Origin: Zea mays
Lineage: Eukaryota; Streptophyta; Magnoliopsida; Poales; Poaceae
NCBI RefSeq assembly: GCF_902167145.1
Contig: NC_050101.1
Location: 130,540,990-130,604,989 of the forward strand
Direction of reading: 5' to 3'
DNA length: 64,000 nucleotides
Shown: positions 54,415-63,999 of the stretch, piece after piece
Position numbering within the stretch: position 1 is the first letter of the stretch
How the letters are laid out: every line of letters starts with the position of its first letter
Translations under genes and position numbers: made by a program
Notes under the pieces: model-generated
Seen by the model: the letters and a program-made list of their open reading frames with translations, nothing else
Told to the model about the DNA's origin: nothing
Database searches by the model: none

Positions 54415-55203
54415 TTCGGTGGACATGGGTCGCAGGAGAACAAGAGACAACAAAAGCTCAACGACCGCCAGATACTGGTGGCGACCACCGGCCCTCCCGC
54501 CCCGTACCGGTGGTCGGAGCACCCAATCACGTTCACTCGGGAGGATCAATGGCTCAACTTCGACCACCCAGGCAAATACCCGCTCCTCGTCGATCCGGTG
54601 ATCCGAGAGAGTCGGGTGAAGAAGGTGCTAGTGGACGGGGGGAGCAGCATCAACGTCACCTTCCCCCGTACGCTCCAAGGCTTGGGAGTTCACCTCAAAG
54701 AGCTCCACGAGTCAGACACTCCTTTCTTCGGCATCGTGCCGACGGAAGGGGAATACCCGCTGGGCCACATCTACATGCCGGTCACCTTCGGGACCCCAAA
54801 TAACTACAGAACCGAGTTCCTGAGGTTTGAGGTGGCGAACTTCGACTGCGGGTACAACGCCATCATCGGGAGGCCAGGGCTGGCCAAATTCATGGTCATC
54901 CCACACTATACGTACATGATACTGAAGATGCCAGGGCCGCAAGGAATCATAACTGTGCGCGCCGACTTCCAAGGCGCCGCAGAATGTTTCCGAATGGCCA
55001 TCCAAGCAGCCCTCACCACCAAGCTGTCAACGGTTCCTTCTACACCGGCGAACTCTAAGCCTGAAGAAGACCTCGCCGTGCCGGCAAACGAAGCCCAGGC
55101 CGCGACCTCTATGCGGCCGACTGAAGACACCAAGCGGATCAACCTGGGGTTTGCTGATGAGCGCAAGGCGGCCATCATCAGCTCCAGTTTAAATGACAAA
55201 TAG
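54415..55203 (+). CDS. Copy C protease, ending at the conserved UAG
   Basis: The frame is open from 54235 to TAG 55201-55203. It contains PYRWSEHPITFTREDQW, the active site KVLVDGGSSINVTFPR (about 54620-54665), FGTPNNYRTEFLRF, NAIIGRPGLAKFM and KMPGPQGIITVRADF, then a less conserved tail (NSKPEEDLAV, KRINLGFADERKAAI). RT follows in the same frame after the TAG. The stop context AAA TAG GAA is the same as in Huck and nearly the same as in copy A. Confidence 0.8.
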   Translation, partial: FGGHGSQENKRQQKLNDRQILVATTGPPAPYRWSEHPITFTREDQWLNFDHPGKYPLLVDPVIRESRVKKVLVDGGSSINVTFPRTLQGLGVHLKELHESDTPFFGIVPTEGEYPLGHIYMPVTFGTPNNYRTEFLRFEVANFDCGYNAIIGRPGLAKFMVIPHYTYMILKMPGPQGIITVRADFQGAAECFRMAIQAALTTKLSTVPSTPANSKPEEDLAVPANEAQAATSMRPTEDTKRINLGFADERKAAIISSSLNDK

Positions 55204-55699
55204 GAAAGCGCGCTCGTCCAGTTCCTGCAAGATAACCGAGACGTATTCGCATGGCAACCTGCGGATATGCCGGGAGTCCCGAGGGAGTTGGCCGAGCACA
55301 ACTTGAAAGTCTAACCTCAGGCGAGGCCGATCCGGCAAAAGCTGCGTCGTTTCACGCCCGACAAGAGAGAGGCCATTCGTGCCGAGTTAGCCCGCTTGGT
55401 CGCGGCCGGATTTATTAGAGAAGTATTACACCCCGAGTGGTTAGCCAACCCTGTTCTTGTACTCAAAAAGAATAAAGTGGATTGGCGCATGTGCGTCGAC
55501 TATACTGATCTCAACAAACACTGTCCGAAGGATCCCTTCGGGCTCCCGAGGATAGATCAGGTGGTGGATTCCACCGCTGGATGTTCTATGCTGTCTTTCT
55601 TAGATTGCTATTCCGGGTATCATCAGATTAGTTTGGCAAAAGAAGACGAGGAAAAAAACGGCGTTCATCACCCCGTTTGGTGCTTTCTGTTATACCTCC
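55204..55699 (+). pseudogene. Copy C reverse transcriptase, N-terminal part
   Basis: This continues in frame after the TAG: FLQDNRDVFAWQPADMPG, a TAA at 55312-55314, then EWLANPVLVLKKNKVDW, DLNKHCPKDPFGLPR and SGYHQISLAKEDEE. An A-run near 55655-55662 carries a one-base change that shifts the frame. The remainder of RT reads in the frame of 55700-58390. Confidence 0.85.
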
Positions 55700-58390
55700 A
55701 TGCCGTTCGGCCTCAAAAACGCTGGAGCGACTTATCAGAGAGCTATTCAAACATGCTTAGCCGATCACTGGGGCAAGCGTGTGGAGGCTTACGTAGACGA
55801 CGTGGTGATTAAAACGGAGAATCCGGAAAACTTCATCGAAGACTTACAGCTGGTTTTCAACAGCCTGAGAAGATATAGATGGAAGCTCAATCCTGAAAAA
55901 TGCGTCTTCGGGGTACCAGCAGGAAAATTACTCGGATTTATTGTCAGCCACCGGGGAATTGAAGCTAATCCAGATAAGATTGAAGCTATCATGAAGATGG
56001 AAGCTCCTCGATCGCAAAAGAAGGTTCAGCGACTCACTGGATGTATGGCAGCCCTGAGCAGATTCATATCCAGGCTGGGAGAAAAAGGCCTGCCATTCTA
56101 TAAACTGCTGAAGAAGGTGGATAAGTTTCAATGGACTTCAGAGGCACAAGAAGCTCTAGACGCACTGAAGAAATTCCTGACAACACCGCCAGTATTGAAA
56201 CCGCCCCGGCGAGCTACGCCGACTCAGCCTGCTGAAGATCTGCTGCTATATATCTCTTGCACGACTCACGTGGTAAGCACTGCGTTGGTAGTCGAGCGAG
56301 TGGAAGAAGGGCATGCCTACCCGGTACAACATCCTGTCTACTTCATCAGTGAGGTTCTAGGCCCATCGAAGAAAAAGTATCCTCAAGTTCAGAAGCTATT
56401 ATATGCACTACTTCTGACTGCCCGCAAGCTGCGCCACTACTTTGACGATCACAAAGTCACAGTAGTTACTGGTTTTCCGATAGGGGACATTCTTCACAAC
56501 AAGGAAGCCATTGGCCGAATAGCCAAGTGGGCTTGCGAGTTGGGGTCCCATGATATCGAGTTCCGACCTCGCACTGCCATCAAAACTCAAGCACTGGTCG
56601 ACTTCGTATCAGAGTGGACAGAACAGCAAGTGCCGGATAATCCAGAAACGGCAGAAGTATGGCGAATGTATTTTGATGGCTCGCTGAAGCTGCAGGGAGC
56701 AGGAGCAGGAATTCTTTTCACTGCACCTGGAGGCGAGCACCTCAAGTATGCTCTCCAGTTGCTATTCCCGGCCTCTAACAATGCTGCCGAGTATGAAGCT
56801 TTGATACACGGATTAAACATCGCCATATCACTGGGAGTCAAGAGACTGATGGTGTACGGAGATTCTCTGGTAGTCATCAGTCAGATAAACAAGGAATGGG
56901 ATTGTTCAAGTGATTCAATGGGAAGATACTGCGCCACCGTCCGAAAGCTAGAAGATAAATTCGAAGGTCTGGAGTTTCATCATATAGAAAGAGATCGGAA
57001 CACGACGACTGATGTACTGTCCAAGTTTGGATCCGGTCGGACTCAAGTCCCGCCCGGGGTCTTCGTGCAAGAAATTCTCCAGCCGAGCATCTCAACGGAT
57101 CAAATAGAAGAGTGCATTATCATAGATCAACCCGAGTCAGACTCTGATGACTGGAGGCAACCGATTATTAAATATATAAAGAATGAAGAAGAGCCAGATG
57201 ACAAGAACTCGGCAGAGCGCATTGCCAGACAATCAGCTCACTATACACTCATTGGGGAGGTATTATACAGGAGGGGCGCGTCAGGCGTCCTCATGAAGTG
57301 CGTACTCCCGTCCACCGGGAAGCAACTTCTGGAGGAAGTCCATGCAGGGCAGTGTGGAGTACACGCAGCATCCAGAACATTAGTCGGGAAGGTTTTCAGG
57401 TCAGGATTCTATTGGCCGACGGCGAAGAATGATGCAGCCGAGTTAGTTCAGAGATGCGAAGCTTGCCAATACCTGTCGAAGCAACAGCACATGCCAGCGC
57501 AGCAGATACAAACCATACCAGTAACTTGGCCTTTCGCATGCTGGGGATTGGATATGATTGGACCTTTCAAGAAAGCTCAAGGAGGATACACCCATGTATT
57601 AGTGGCAATTGACAAATTCACTAAATGGATAGAGTTCCAGCCCATTGCCTCTTTAACCTCTGCTAAAGCCGTGGAATTCATACAAAGCATAATATTCAGA
57701 TTTGGGATACCAAACAGTATCATCACTGACTTGGGATCCAACTTCACCAGTTCAGAATTCTTTGACTTCTGCGAGCAAAAAAGCATTCAGATCAAGTATG
57801 CATCTGTAGCCCATCCGAGAGCCAACGGGCAGGTTGAGCGAGCCAACGGAATGATATTGGAGGCACTTAGAAAAAGGGTCTTTGATAAAAATGAAAAATT
57901 CGCAGGAAAATGGATAAGAGAATTGCCTTATGTTGTTTGGAGCTTGAGAACCCAACCTAGCCGGGCCCTGCATGGAAACACTCCTTTCTTCATGGTCTAT
58001 GGGTCGGAGGCAGTGCTACCTGCTGATCTCAAGTTTGGGGCGCCAAGATTGATCTTCGAGAGCATAGCAGAAGCCGAAGCCACTAGGCTGGAGGATATTG
58101 ACGTACTTGAGGAAGAACGACTGAATGCAGTGATTCAATCAGCACGATACCAGCAGACTCTAAGGCGCTACCACGACAAAGCTGTGCGGCAACGTTTCTT
58201 TTCGATGGGAGACCTCGTCCTCCGCCGAATTCTAACGGGGGAGGGACGACACAAGTTATCACCCTTATGGGAAGGACCTTTCGTAGTAGCAGAAGTCACT
58301 CGTCCCGGATCATATCGCCTCACCCAAATGGATGGCACGGAAGTTGGGAACTCCTGGAACATAGAGCACCTCCGAAAGTTCTACCCCTAG
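55700..58390 (+). CDS. Copy C RT (C-terminal part), RNase H and integrase, intact 896-codon frame
   Basis: It starts inside RT at MPFGLKNAGATYQRAI, then the catalytic YVDDVVIKT (55790-55815) and NPEKCVFGVPAGKLLGF. RNase H has MYFDGSLKLQGAGAG, NAAEYEALIHGL, VYGDSLVVISQ and TTDVLSKFG. Integrase has zinc region HAGQCGVHAASRTLVGKVF...CEACQ, core GLDMIGPFKKAQGG, TDLGSNFTSSEF and NGQVERANGMILEAL, then GRHKLSPLWEGPFVVAEV, and ends HLRKFYP before TAG 58388-58390. All catalytic acids of RNase H and integrase are present. The real protein would start upstream; the listed start is the first codon of the open frame after the frameshift. Confidence 0.9.
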   Translation: MPFGLKNAGATYQRAIQTCLADHWGKRVEAYVDDVVIKTENPENFIEDLQLVFNSLRRYRWKLNPEKCVFGVPAGKLLGFIVSHRGIEANPDKIEAIMKMEAPRSQKKVQRLTGCMAALSRFISRLGEKGLPFYKLLKKVDKFQWTSEAQEALDALKKFLTTPPVLKPPRRATPTQPAEDLLLYISCTTHVVSTALVVERVEEGHAYPVQHPVYFISEVLGPSKKKYPQVQKLLYALLLTARKLRHYFDDHKVTVVTGFPIGDILHNKEAIGRIAKWACELGSHDIEFRPRTAIKTQALVDFVSEWTEQQVPDNPETAEVWRMYFDGSLKLQGAGAGILFTAPGGEHLKYALQLLFPASNNAAEYEALIHGLNIAISLGVKRLMVYGDSLVVISQINKEWDCSSDSMGRYCATVRKLEDKFEGLEFHHIERDRNTTTDVLSKFGSGRTQVPPGVFVQEILQPSISTDQIEECIIIDQPESDSDDWRQPIIKYIKNEEEPDDKNSAERIARQSAHYTLIGEVLYRRGASGVLMKCVLPSTGKQLLEEVHAGQCGVHAASRTLVGKVFRSGFYWPTAKNDAAELVQRCEACQYLSKQQHMPAQQIQTIPVTWPFACWGLDMIGPFKKAQGGYTHVLVAIDKFTKWIEFQPIASLTSAKAVEFIQSIIFRFGIPNSIITDLGSNFTSSEFFDFCEQKSIQIKYASVAHPRANGQVERANGMILEALRKRVFDKNEKFAGKWIRELPYVVWSLRTQPSRALHGNTPFFMVYGSEAVLPADLKFGAPRLIFESIAEAEATRLEDIDVLEEERLNAVIQSARYQQTLRRYHDKAVRQRFFSMGDLVLRRILTGEGRHKLSPLWEGPFVVAEVTRPGSYRLTQMDGTEVGNSWNIEHLRKFYP

Positions 58391-58500
58391 CTGTATCTCA
58401 AAACAGCCGGAGCGACCATGTATTCTGTATAATGGAAATACGTCATCAATAAAGAGAGATCTCAAAGATACTTGGCTCATTTATGATTGACTCACATTCT
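58391..58500 (+). terminator. Possible 3' end signal downstream of copy C integrase
   Basis: AATAAAGAG at about 58448-58456 follows pol. The same CATCAATAAA stands after integrase in copy A (near 280, minus strand). It is a candidate poly(A) signal for a sub-LTR transcript or merely conserved sequence. Confidence 0.3.
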
Positions 58501-59042
58501 TACTTAACTCGGGGTGACCACTATGCCCTACAAACGGAGCAATCGACTTAAGTCGGCAACGACTTAAGGCGGTGCAACATGCTCACGCTTACTTAACTCG
58601 GGGTGACCACTATGCCCTACAAATGGAGCAATCGACTTAAGTCGGCAACGACTTAAGGCGGTGCAACATGCTCACGCTTACTTAACTCGGGGTGACCACT
58701 ATGCCCTACAAACGGAGCAATCGACTTAAGTCGGCAACGACTTAAGGCGGTGCAACATGCTCATGCTTACTTAACTCGGGGTGACCACTATGCCCTACAA
58801 ACGGAGCAATCGACTTAAGTCGGCAATGACTTAAGGCAGTGCAACATGCTCACGCTTACTTAACTCGGGGTGACCACTATGCCCTACAAACGGAGCAATC
58901 GACTTAAGTCGGCAACGACTTAAGGCGGTGCAACATGCTCACGCTTACTTTACCTAGGGTGACCACTATACCCTACTAACGGAGTTACCGGCTAAAAAGT
59001 CATTGACGGCTTAAATCGGTATAGCATACTCGCGCTCATGCA
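58501..59042. repeat. 89-bp tandem array with palindrome, copy C
   Basis: Units start at 58501, 58590, 58679, 58768, 58857 and 58946 (TACTTAACTCGGGGTGACC), an exact 89-bp period. The last is diverged. Each unit holds the perfect palindrome CGACTTAAGTCG followed, after GCAA, by a second CGACTTAAG half. It lies between integrase and the antisense gene 3' end. 59043-59230 has no ORF of note. Confidence 0.95.
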
Positions 59043-59230
59043 GTTCAAGGGATGATCTCCATATCCCGCAAACAAACTTCATAATCATCGTGCAGCGTTA
59101 CCACAAACTTGCAAACTAATAAATTCTGATACAATAAGGGAGTAATCACGTCATTTGAATGACAAGCCGATAACCTCTAACGAGTACTTGATCATGCTAA
59201 CTGCGCGCTCAGAGCACGCGAACTGTTTCT

Positions 59231-62200
59231 TTATTTTCCAATGTCTTTCTCAGGAACGACTGACGAAGAAGGGCGATTCGAGGAATCAGGGGCAGCATTC
59301 ACATCGGCTCTTATATCTTCAGGGACAACCACGCCGGGTCTTCTCATCAAGATTCGTCCCGCCCGAATGGCCTTGTCCAGGGCCTTATCGCGCTGAGCTT
59401 TGAAAGTGACAGCAGCTTCTTCAGCAACTTTAACAGCCTGTTGAGCAGTTTCTAACTCCTGAGCAATGGATTTCTTAGAAGCTCGGAGTCCCTTGATGGT
59501 GGCGTCCTTTGCCGATAGCAACTGTGTAAGGCGGGCCACTTCGTCCGAGGATTCTTGCAGTTGACGGCGCTGGTTGTCAAGCTCCTCCATCGTAAAACGG
59601 TGGCTCCTCTCCAAGATGGTCAGCGAGTTGCTGGAATCTTGGTACAATCTGTCCAAGTTGTCGCGAGAAGCAGCAAGGATGCATTTTTCTTCCTACAAGC
59701 AAAAATCAACTCATTCAGAATCCAAGAGCATGATAAGGCGAAGCACGGGTTCGTAAGCTACCTTCTCAGAATCAAGCTGAGCATGAAGAGAAGAACTCAG
59801 AGCGTTGGCATCATCCAAAGCTGCAGAGACTTGACTCAACTCGATCTGACTTTGAGAATATCTCTCCTCGAAGTCAGCGCATCGTCGAGCCATTTCAGCT
59901 TGGTCTTGGGAATGTTTTTCTTCAAGAACTATGATCTGCCGAGTCATCCCTATCAAGAGGTATTCAAACAAAATGAGGTCAGAAGGTAAAACAACCCACG
60001 GGCAAGAACAAAGAAGAAGAAGAAAGGACACTAACCAGCATTAGTGGCCTCCAACTCAGATACACGACCCCGAAGCAACACCGGATTCCAACGCTCAAGA
60101 GATGAAGCCACCTCCGGGATGGAAGCACCCTACGACTTCAGCTGACCGACCAGTCCATCCACCAAAGCCTGATAAGAAGAGCGAATGAACATAATGGCAA
60201 CAATTCATGCAACATAAAGATCAAATTAAAGCACAGTACAGCACCTGGAAGTTGGAAAAAAATGAAGGGATCCCCAAGTCAGGAGAAATCGGATGATGAC
60301 CAGGTGCCAGACCACCACCCGAAGCAGCTTGCAGCAGACCAGCAGGGACGAGCTCAGTACATTCAGCAGAGCCTAACGCCAGACCAGTGGGGATGCTGTC
60401 CTCTAAAGCGACCCCCTGATCCGGAGTTTGAGCCACCATTATGCCGCCTGAGTGTGGAGGTGAACCCACATGAACATCCATGGAAGTGCAGGAGGGAGAC
60501 CTCGCTCGGACACCCTCGGGGGCTGGGTCAAGGTTGGCACTGCCCACTCGAGCCGGGTCACCCCCGGCAACACCCTCGGGGGCTGGGTAGTGGCCTACAC
60601 TCCTCACCTGAGCTGAGTCCTCCCCGGCGACACCCTCGGGGGCTGGGCACATGTCAGCACTATTCAAGGGATCCAAGCTCTCTGCCGTGACCACCTCTAA
60701 GGTTGACGGGCCTTCAGCTACTTCCATAGGATCAGGACGATCCAAATCATCATCCCGACCCTCGAGATCGTGCTCTAAGGTCGACGAGGCACGGGACGAC
60801 CTCAACCCAGCATCTGGCACGGCTGCACAAGTTTCTGTTGCATCAACGTCTGCAGGTTCCAACAACAAGTTCTCAGGGACCATATCCTCTAGAGCTTGAT
60901 CAAAATTGGCCATGGACAGTTCTTGCAGACCAATAAGAGCAGACAAGGCAGGAGAAGGAACCCCACTACTACCACCGCTAGCGACGAACTGCCGACTGTT
61001 TTTCCGAGTTAATGGAGTTTCATTCTCTTCCTCCTCATCTTCCACAGCAACAGCACAAACAACATCCTCATTGGGGTCAGCAGCAGGCGGAGCACACCCA
61101 TTGGGATCAATGTCAGCAAGGCCAGTTGCAGTCATTTCTTCGGCAGCAGGAGCTAAGGTGCTGGCATCCTCGTCAAAGCTGGACACTCGCCGGAGGCGTC
61201 TTCTTTTCTTCTTCTGCTCATCAGCAGAAGGCTCGGGCTGACTGGTTCGGCTAGGACGCCTCGGGCGAGTATTGACAGGTTTCGAGACATCCAGGGTCGC
61301 ATCAACCTCTAGAAGGGGCACCACTGCCAATGTACCATCAGGAGCAGTATCAGATGAATCCTCAGCTAGCAGATCGAGCATGTCATTTATGTCTGCATCA
61401 CTAGGGTTCAGGGGCACTTCAAAATAAATCTGCCGTTCATCATCAGGTATCTCCCCGAGCGAAGCAACTAAGGAACGGACCTCTTCAGCAGAAGGTCGCA
61501 CTCTAAGACCCAAATTGCTATCTGTCATGGGCGGATTGGACACAAAAAGAGTGAAATCTTTGGGAGAAGGCAGGTTCCAAGCCGAGTATGCCACTGGAGC
61601 ACCAACGTTCGAAACTTTACCTCTGAGGATCATTTCGAGTCGGCTCACCAAATCAGCAGAAGGAATTCTCCTATTGGTAACTCGGGTTGAGTCGGCCAGC
61701 CCTCGGTAAAGATATGCTGGATAGGCCCTGTCTTTCAGCGGCTGAATGTTTTTGAAAACAAAATCTGTGACCACAGCTTCGGCAGTCAGACCTCTCTCTT
61801 TCAGTAATCCAACTTCAGTAAGCAACACGCCTGCCTCGGCCACTTCTTGGTCCGTGGGAGACTCAGTCCAACTCGGAGTACGAACGTCCGGCTGTCTTCC
61901 TGAGCGGGAAGGGAGAGAATTTCCATAATTATCCATTATAAACCACTCCAGACGCCAACCTTTAATGCTGTCTTTGAGGGGTATCTCGAGATACTCGGTC
62001 TTCCGCCCACGGCGCATCTCTAAACTTGCACCTCCGACCAACTGATGTTGCCCCCCGGCCATCCCAGGACGGCAGTGATACAGATATTTCCATAAACCAA
62101 AGTGCGGCAGCACGCCGAGATAAGCTTCACAAAGGTGAACGAAAATAGAGATTTGGAGAATGGAGTTAGGGTTCAAGTGAGTCAGGTTGATGTGATAAAA

Positions 62201-62488
62201 ATCAAGGATGCCACGGAAAAAAGGAGATATGGGAAGGCCGAGGCCGCGAAGAAGGAAAGGAGTGTAAACCACTGACTCGTGGGTATCTTCGGTTGGGACA
62301 GTAGTCCCGTGGCAAGCCCGCCAAGAACAGAGTTCCCGTGGAGGGAGAACCTCGATGGAAACAAGGCGGAAAAGCTCAGCTTCAGAAATCACAGACATAT
62401 GGTTACCTGCGAAGGGTAACTGACTGTTGGGGTCGATGGCGGGGATCACCGCGGCAGACGAATTCGCGGTCTTCCTCTTGGGCGCCAT
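59231..62488 (-). pseudogene. Antisense four-exon gene of copy C ('putative gypsy type transposon' domain plus coiled coil)
   Basis: It is encoded opposite to gag-pol. Exons: 60245-62488 (ATG 62488, MAPKRKTANSS), 60036-60168, 59762-59949 and 59231-59692. Introns are 76, 86 and 69 nt with GT..AG ends (CCAG|GTGCTG...CTTATCAG|GC; GCTG|GTTAGT...TTGATAG|GG; GAAG|GTAGCT...CTTGTAG|GA). Joining keeps one frame of about 1008 codons with a single TAG at 60130-60132. The N-terminal 270 residues (ILDFYHINLTHLNPNS, VHLCEAYLGVLPHFGLW, KGWRLEWFIMDN, IQPLKDRAYPAYLYRG) resemble the plant domain called putative gypsy type transposon (Pfam family of Transposase_28 type, from memory). A Lys/Arg patch (KKKRRRLRR) is a possible nuclear signal. 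Exons 3 and 4 form coiled coils. The function is unknown. Grande was reported to carry a reverse-oriented gene. Confidence 0.72.
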
Positions 62489-62770
62489 CTTGCTTCTCGC
62501 TGGCGAAACAGAGTAGGAGGCGAGTGGCAGAGAAGACTCAGATGCGGAAATGCAAGAACTAGGGCACGGAAAGCAAAGGCGGCTAAAAGCGCGACTCTTA
62601 AGGGATATTCTTGAGCCAGATACCCTTTCAAAAAGTGCCCAGTCATCACACGGCGGTCATCTCCGAAATCCCAGCATGCCACGTGGATATCCAACAGTTA
62701 TTTCCAAGAAAGCCAATGTGCCACCTCATCACTCGGCCATTTTCCTCAAAGTAACTTGAGAAGCTGGCTA
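62489..62770 (-). promoter_or_regulatory. Upstream region of the antisense gene
   Basis: This 280-bp region directly upstream of ATG 62488 holds no ORF. No clear TATA box is seen. It would contain the 5' untranslated region and core promoter if the antisense gene is transcribed from its own start. Confidence 0.3.
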
Positions 62771-63330
62771 TCACTCGGCGCTGCCTCTAAAACGCCGACC
62801 ACGTGTTCAATCGCTCGGCATTACTTCTAAAATGCCGACGCCGACCTTCAAATCACTCGGCGCTGCCTCTAAAACGCCGACCACGTGTTCAATCGCTCGG
62901 CATTACTTCTAAAATGCCGACGCCGACCTTCAAATCACTCAGCGTTGCCTCTAAAACGCCGACCACGTGTTCAAACGCTCAGCATTACTTCTAAAATGCC
63001 GACGCCGACCACGTGCTCAATCGCTCGGTGTTGACTCTAAAATGCCGAACGCCGACTTTCAATCGCTCGGCGTGTCCTTTAACACGCCGACCACGTGTTC
63101 AAACGCTCAGCATTACTTCTAAAACGCCGACGCCGACAATCAATCACTCGGCGTTATTTCTGAAATGCCGGCCCCGTATTTTGTCGCTTGGCATTACTTC
63201 TAAAATGCCGATGCCGACCTCCTATCATTCGGCATTGCCTCTAAAACGCTGGTCTTGTGTTCGATTGCTCAGTGTTACTTCTAAAACGCTGATGTCAATC
63301 TTCACATCGCTCGGCGTTGTTTCTACTATA
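62771..63330. repeat. 82-bp (two ~41-bp halves) palindromic tandem array, copy C
   Basis: Units start at 62771, 62853 and 62935 and become irregular to 63330. Each ~41-bp half has an inverted repeat: CGGCG..CGCCG around CTGCCTCTAAAA, or TCGGCAT..ATGCCGA around TACTTCTAAA. CACGTG, a G-box-type hexamer, occurs in most units (CCACGTGTTC). Confidence 0.92.
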
Positions 63331-63464
63331 TCAAAAGAATCAGTTCAACGTTCAGCAAAAGCAATGACAAGTCATCAAAAAGGGGGGATAAACGACAGTC
63401 TTCATTAAAGGGAAGTTAACGAGTTTACAAACCAACTCTTCACGAGTTGGTACTTCCCTAATTC

Positions 63465-63575
63465 TACTCTACATTACTACTACTACTAAACTACAATATA
63501 CTACTCTACATTACTACTACTACTAAATTACACTAATTACTACTACATTATTCTAGCTATACTAAACTATACTAA
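63465..63575. repeat. TAC/TAG-rich simple sequence
   Basis: Short runs of (TAC)n alternating with CTAAACTACAATATACTAC-like words, with a larger unit (TCTACATTACTACTACTAC) present twice. Confidence 0.75.
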
Positions 63576-63597
63576 TATCTAAGAAGACCAGTGGCGT

Positions 63598-63718
63598 CTA
63601 GCCACTGGCCCTGCCCCTGCCGCCGCCGCCGCCCTTGGTGCTGCCCCTGCTGCTGCCCTTGGTGCTGTCCCTGCTGCCGTCGCCGCCGCCCCTGCCACTG
63701 CCGCTGTCGTCACCGTCG

Positions 63719-63750
<32 letters not shown>

Positions 63751-63999
63751 TTCACCCTCGTCGCCGCCGTCCGAGTCCTCCTCATCCGAGGAGTACTCCG
63801 ACTCATCCGAGCCTTCGAGCCCGGAGCGCTCGACGGCCCGGATGTACGTCCAGACCTCCGCGGCTATCCCCTGGGAGTCGTCCGAGTCATCGGACGACGC
63901 CGGGGGAGAGACGGGAGCCGGAGACCCCTCGGACTCGGAGGAGAACTCCTCCTCCGAGTATTCCGAGTCACCGAAATCCTCCGATGGAGGAGTCGGCTC
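63598..63999 (-). CDS. Antisense acidic ORF of copy C, N-terminus outside window
   Basis: The minus-strand frame with codons starting at 63999 is open to TAG 63598-63600, 133 codons. It reads as a Ser/Glu/Asp-rich protein (DFGDSEYSEEEFSSESEGS, then GIAAEVWTYIRAVERSG), followed by a run of about ten Asp, and ends with a Gly/Arg/Ser-rich basic tail (GGGGGRGRASG). The region GIAAEVWTYIRAVERSG looks like a real hydrophobic segment within low complexity. No known family is recognised. It lies upstream of, and on the same strand as, the spliced antisense gene. Its start and true length are beyond the window. The GC-rich triplet repeats make several frames open, so coding status is not certain. Confidence 0.45.

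Noticed and set aside
58501..59042. CRISPR-like array
   Set aside because: The units are contiguous 89-bp tandem copies without unique spacers, in a plant retrotransposon.
63579..63806. Thr/Ala-rich minus-strand frame
   Set aside because: It is the shifted reading of the same GAC/GGC triplet repeats; the acidic frame at 63598-63999 is longer, more varied and ends cleanly.
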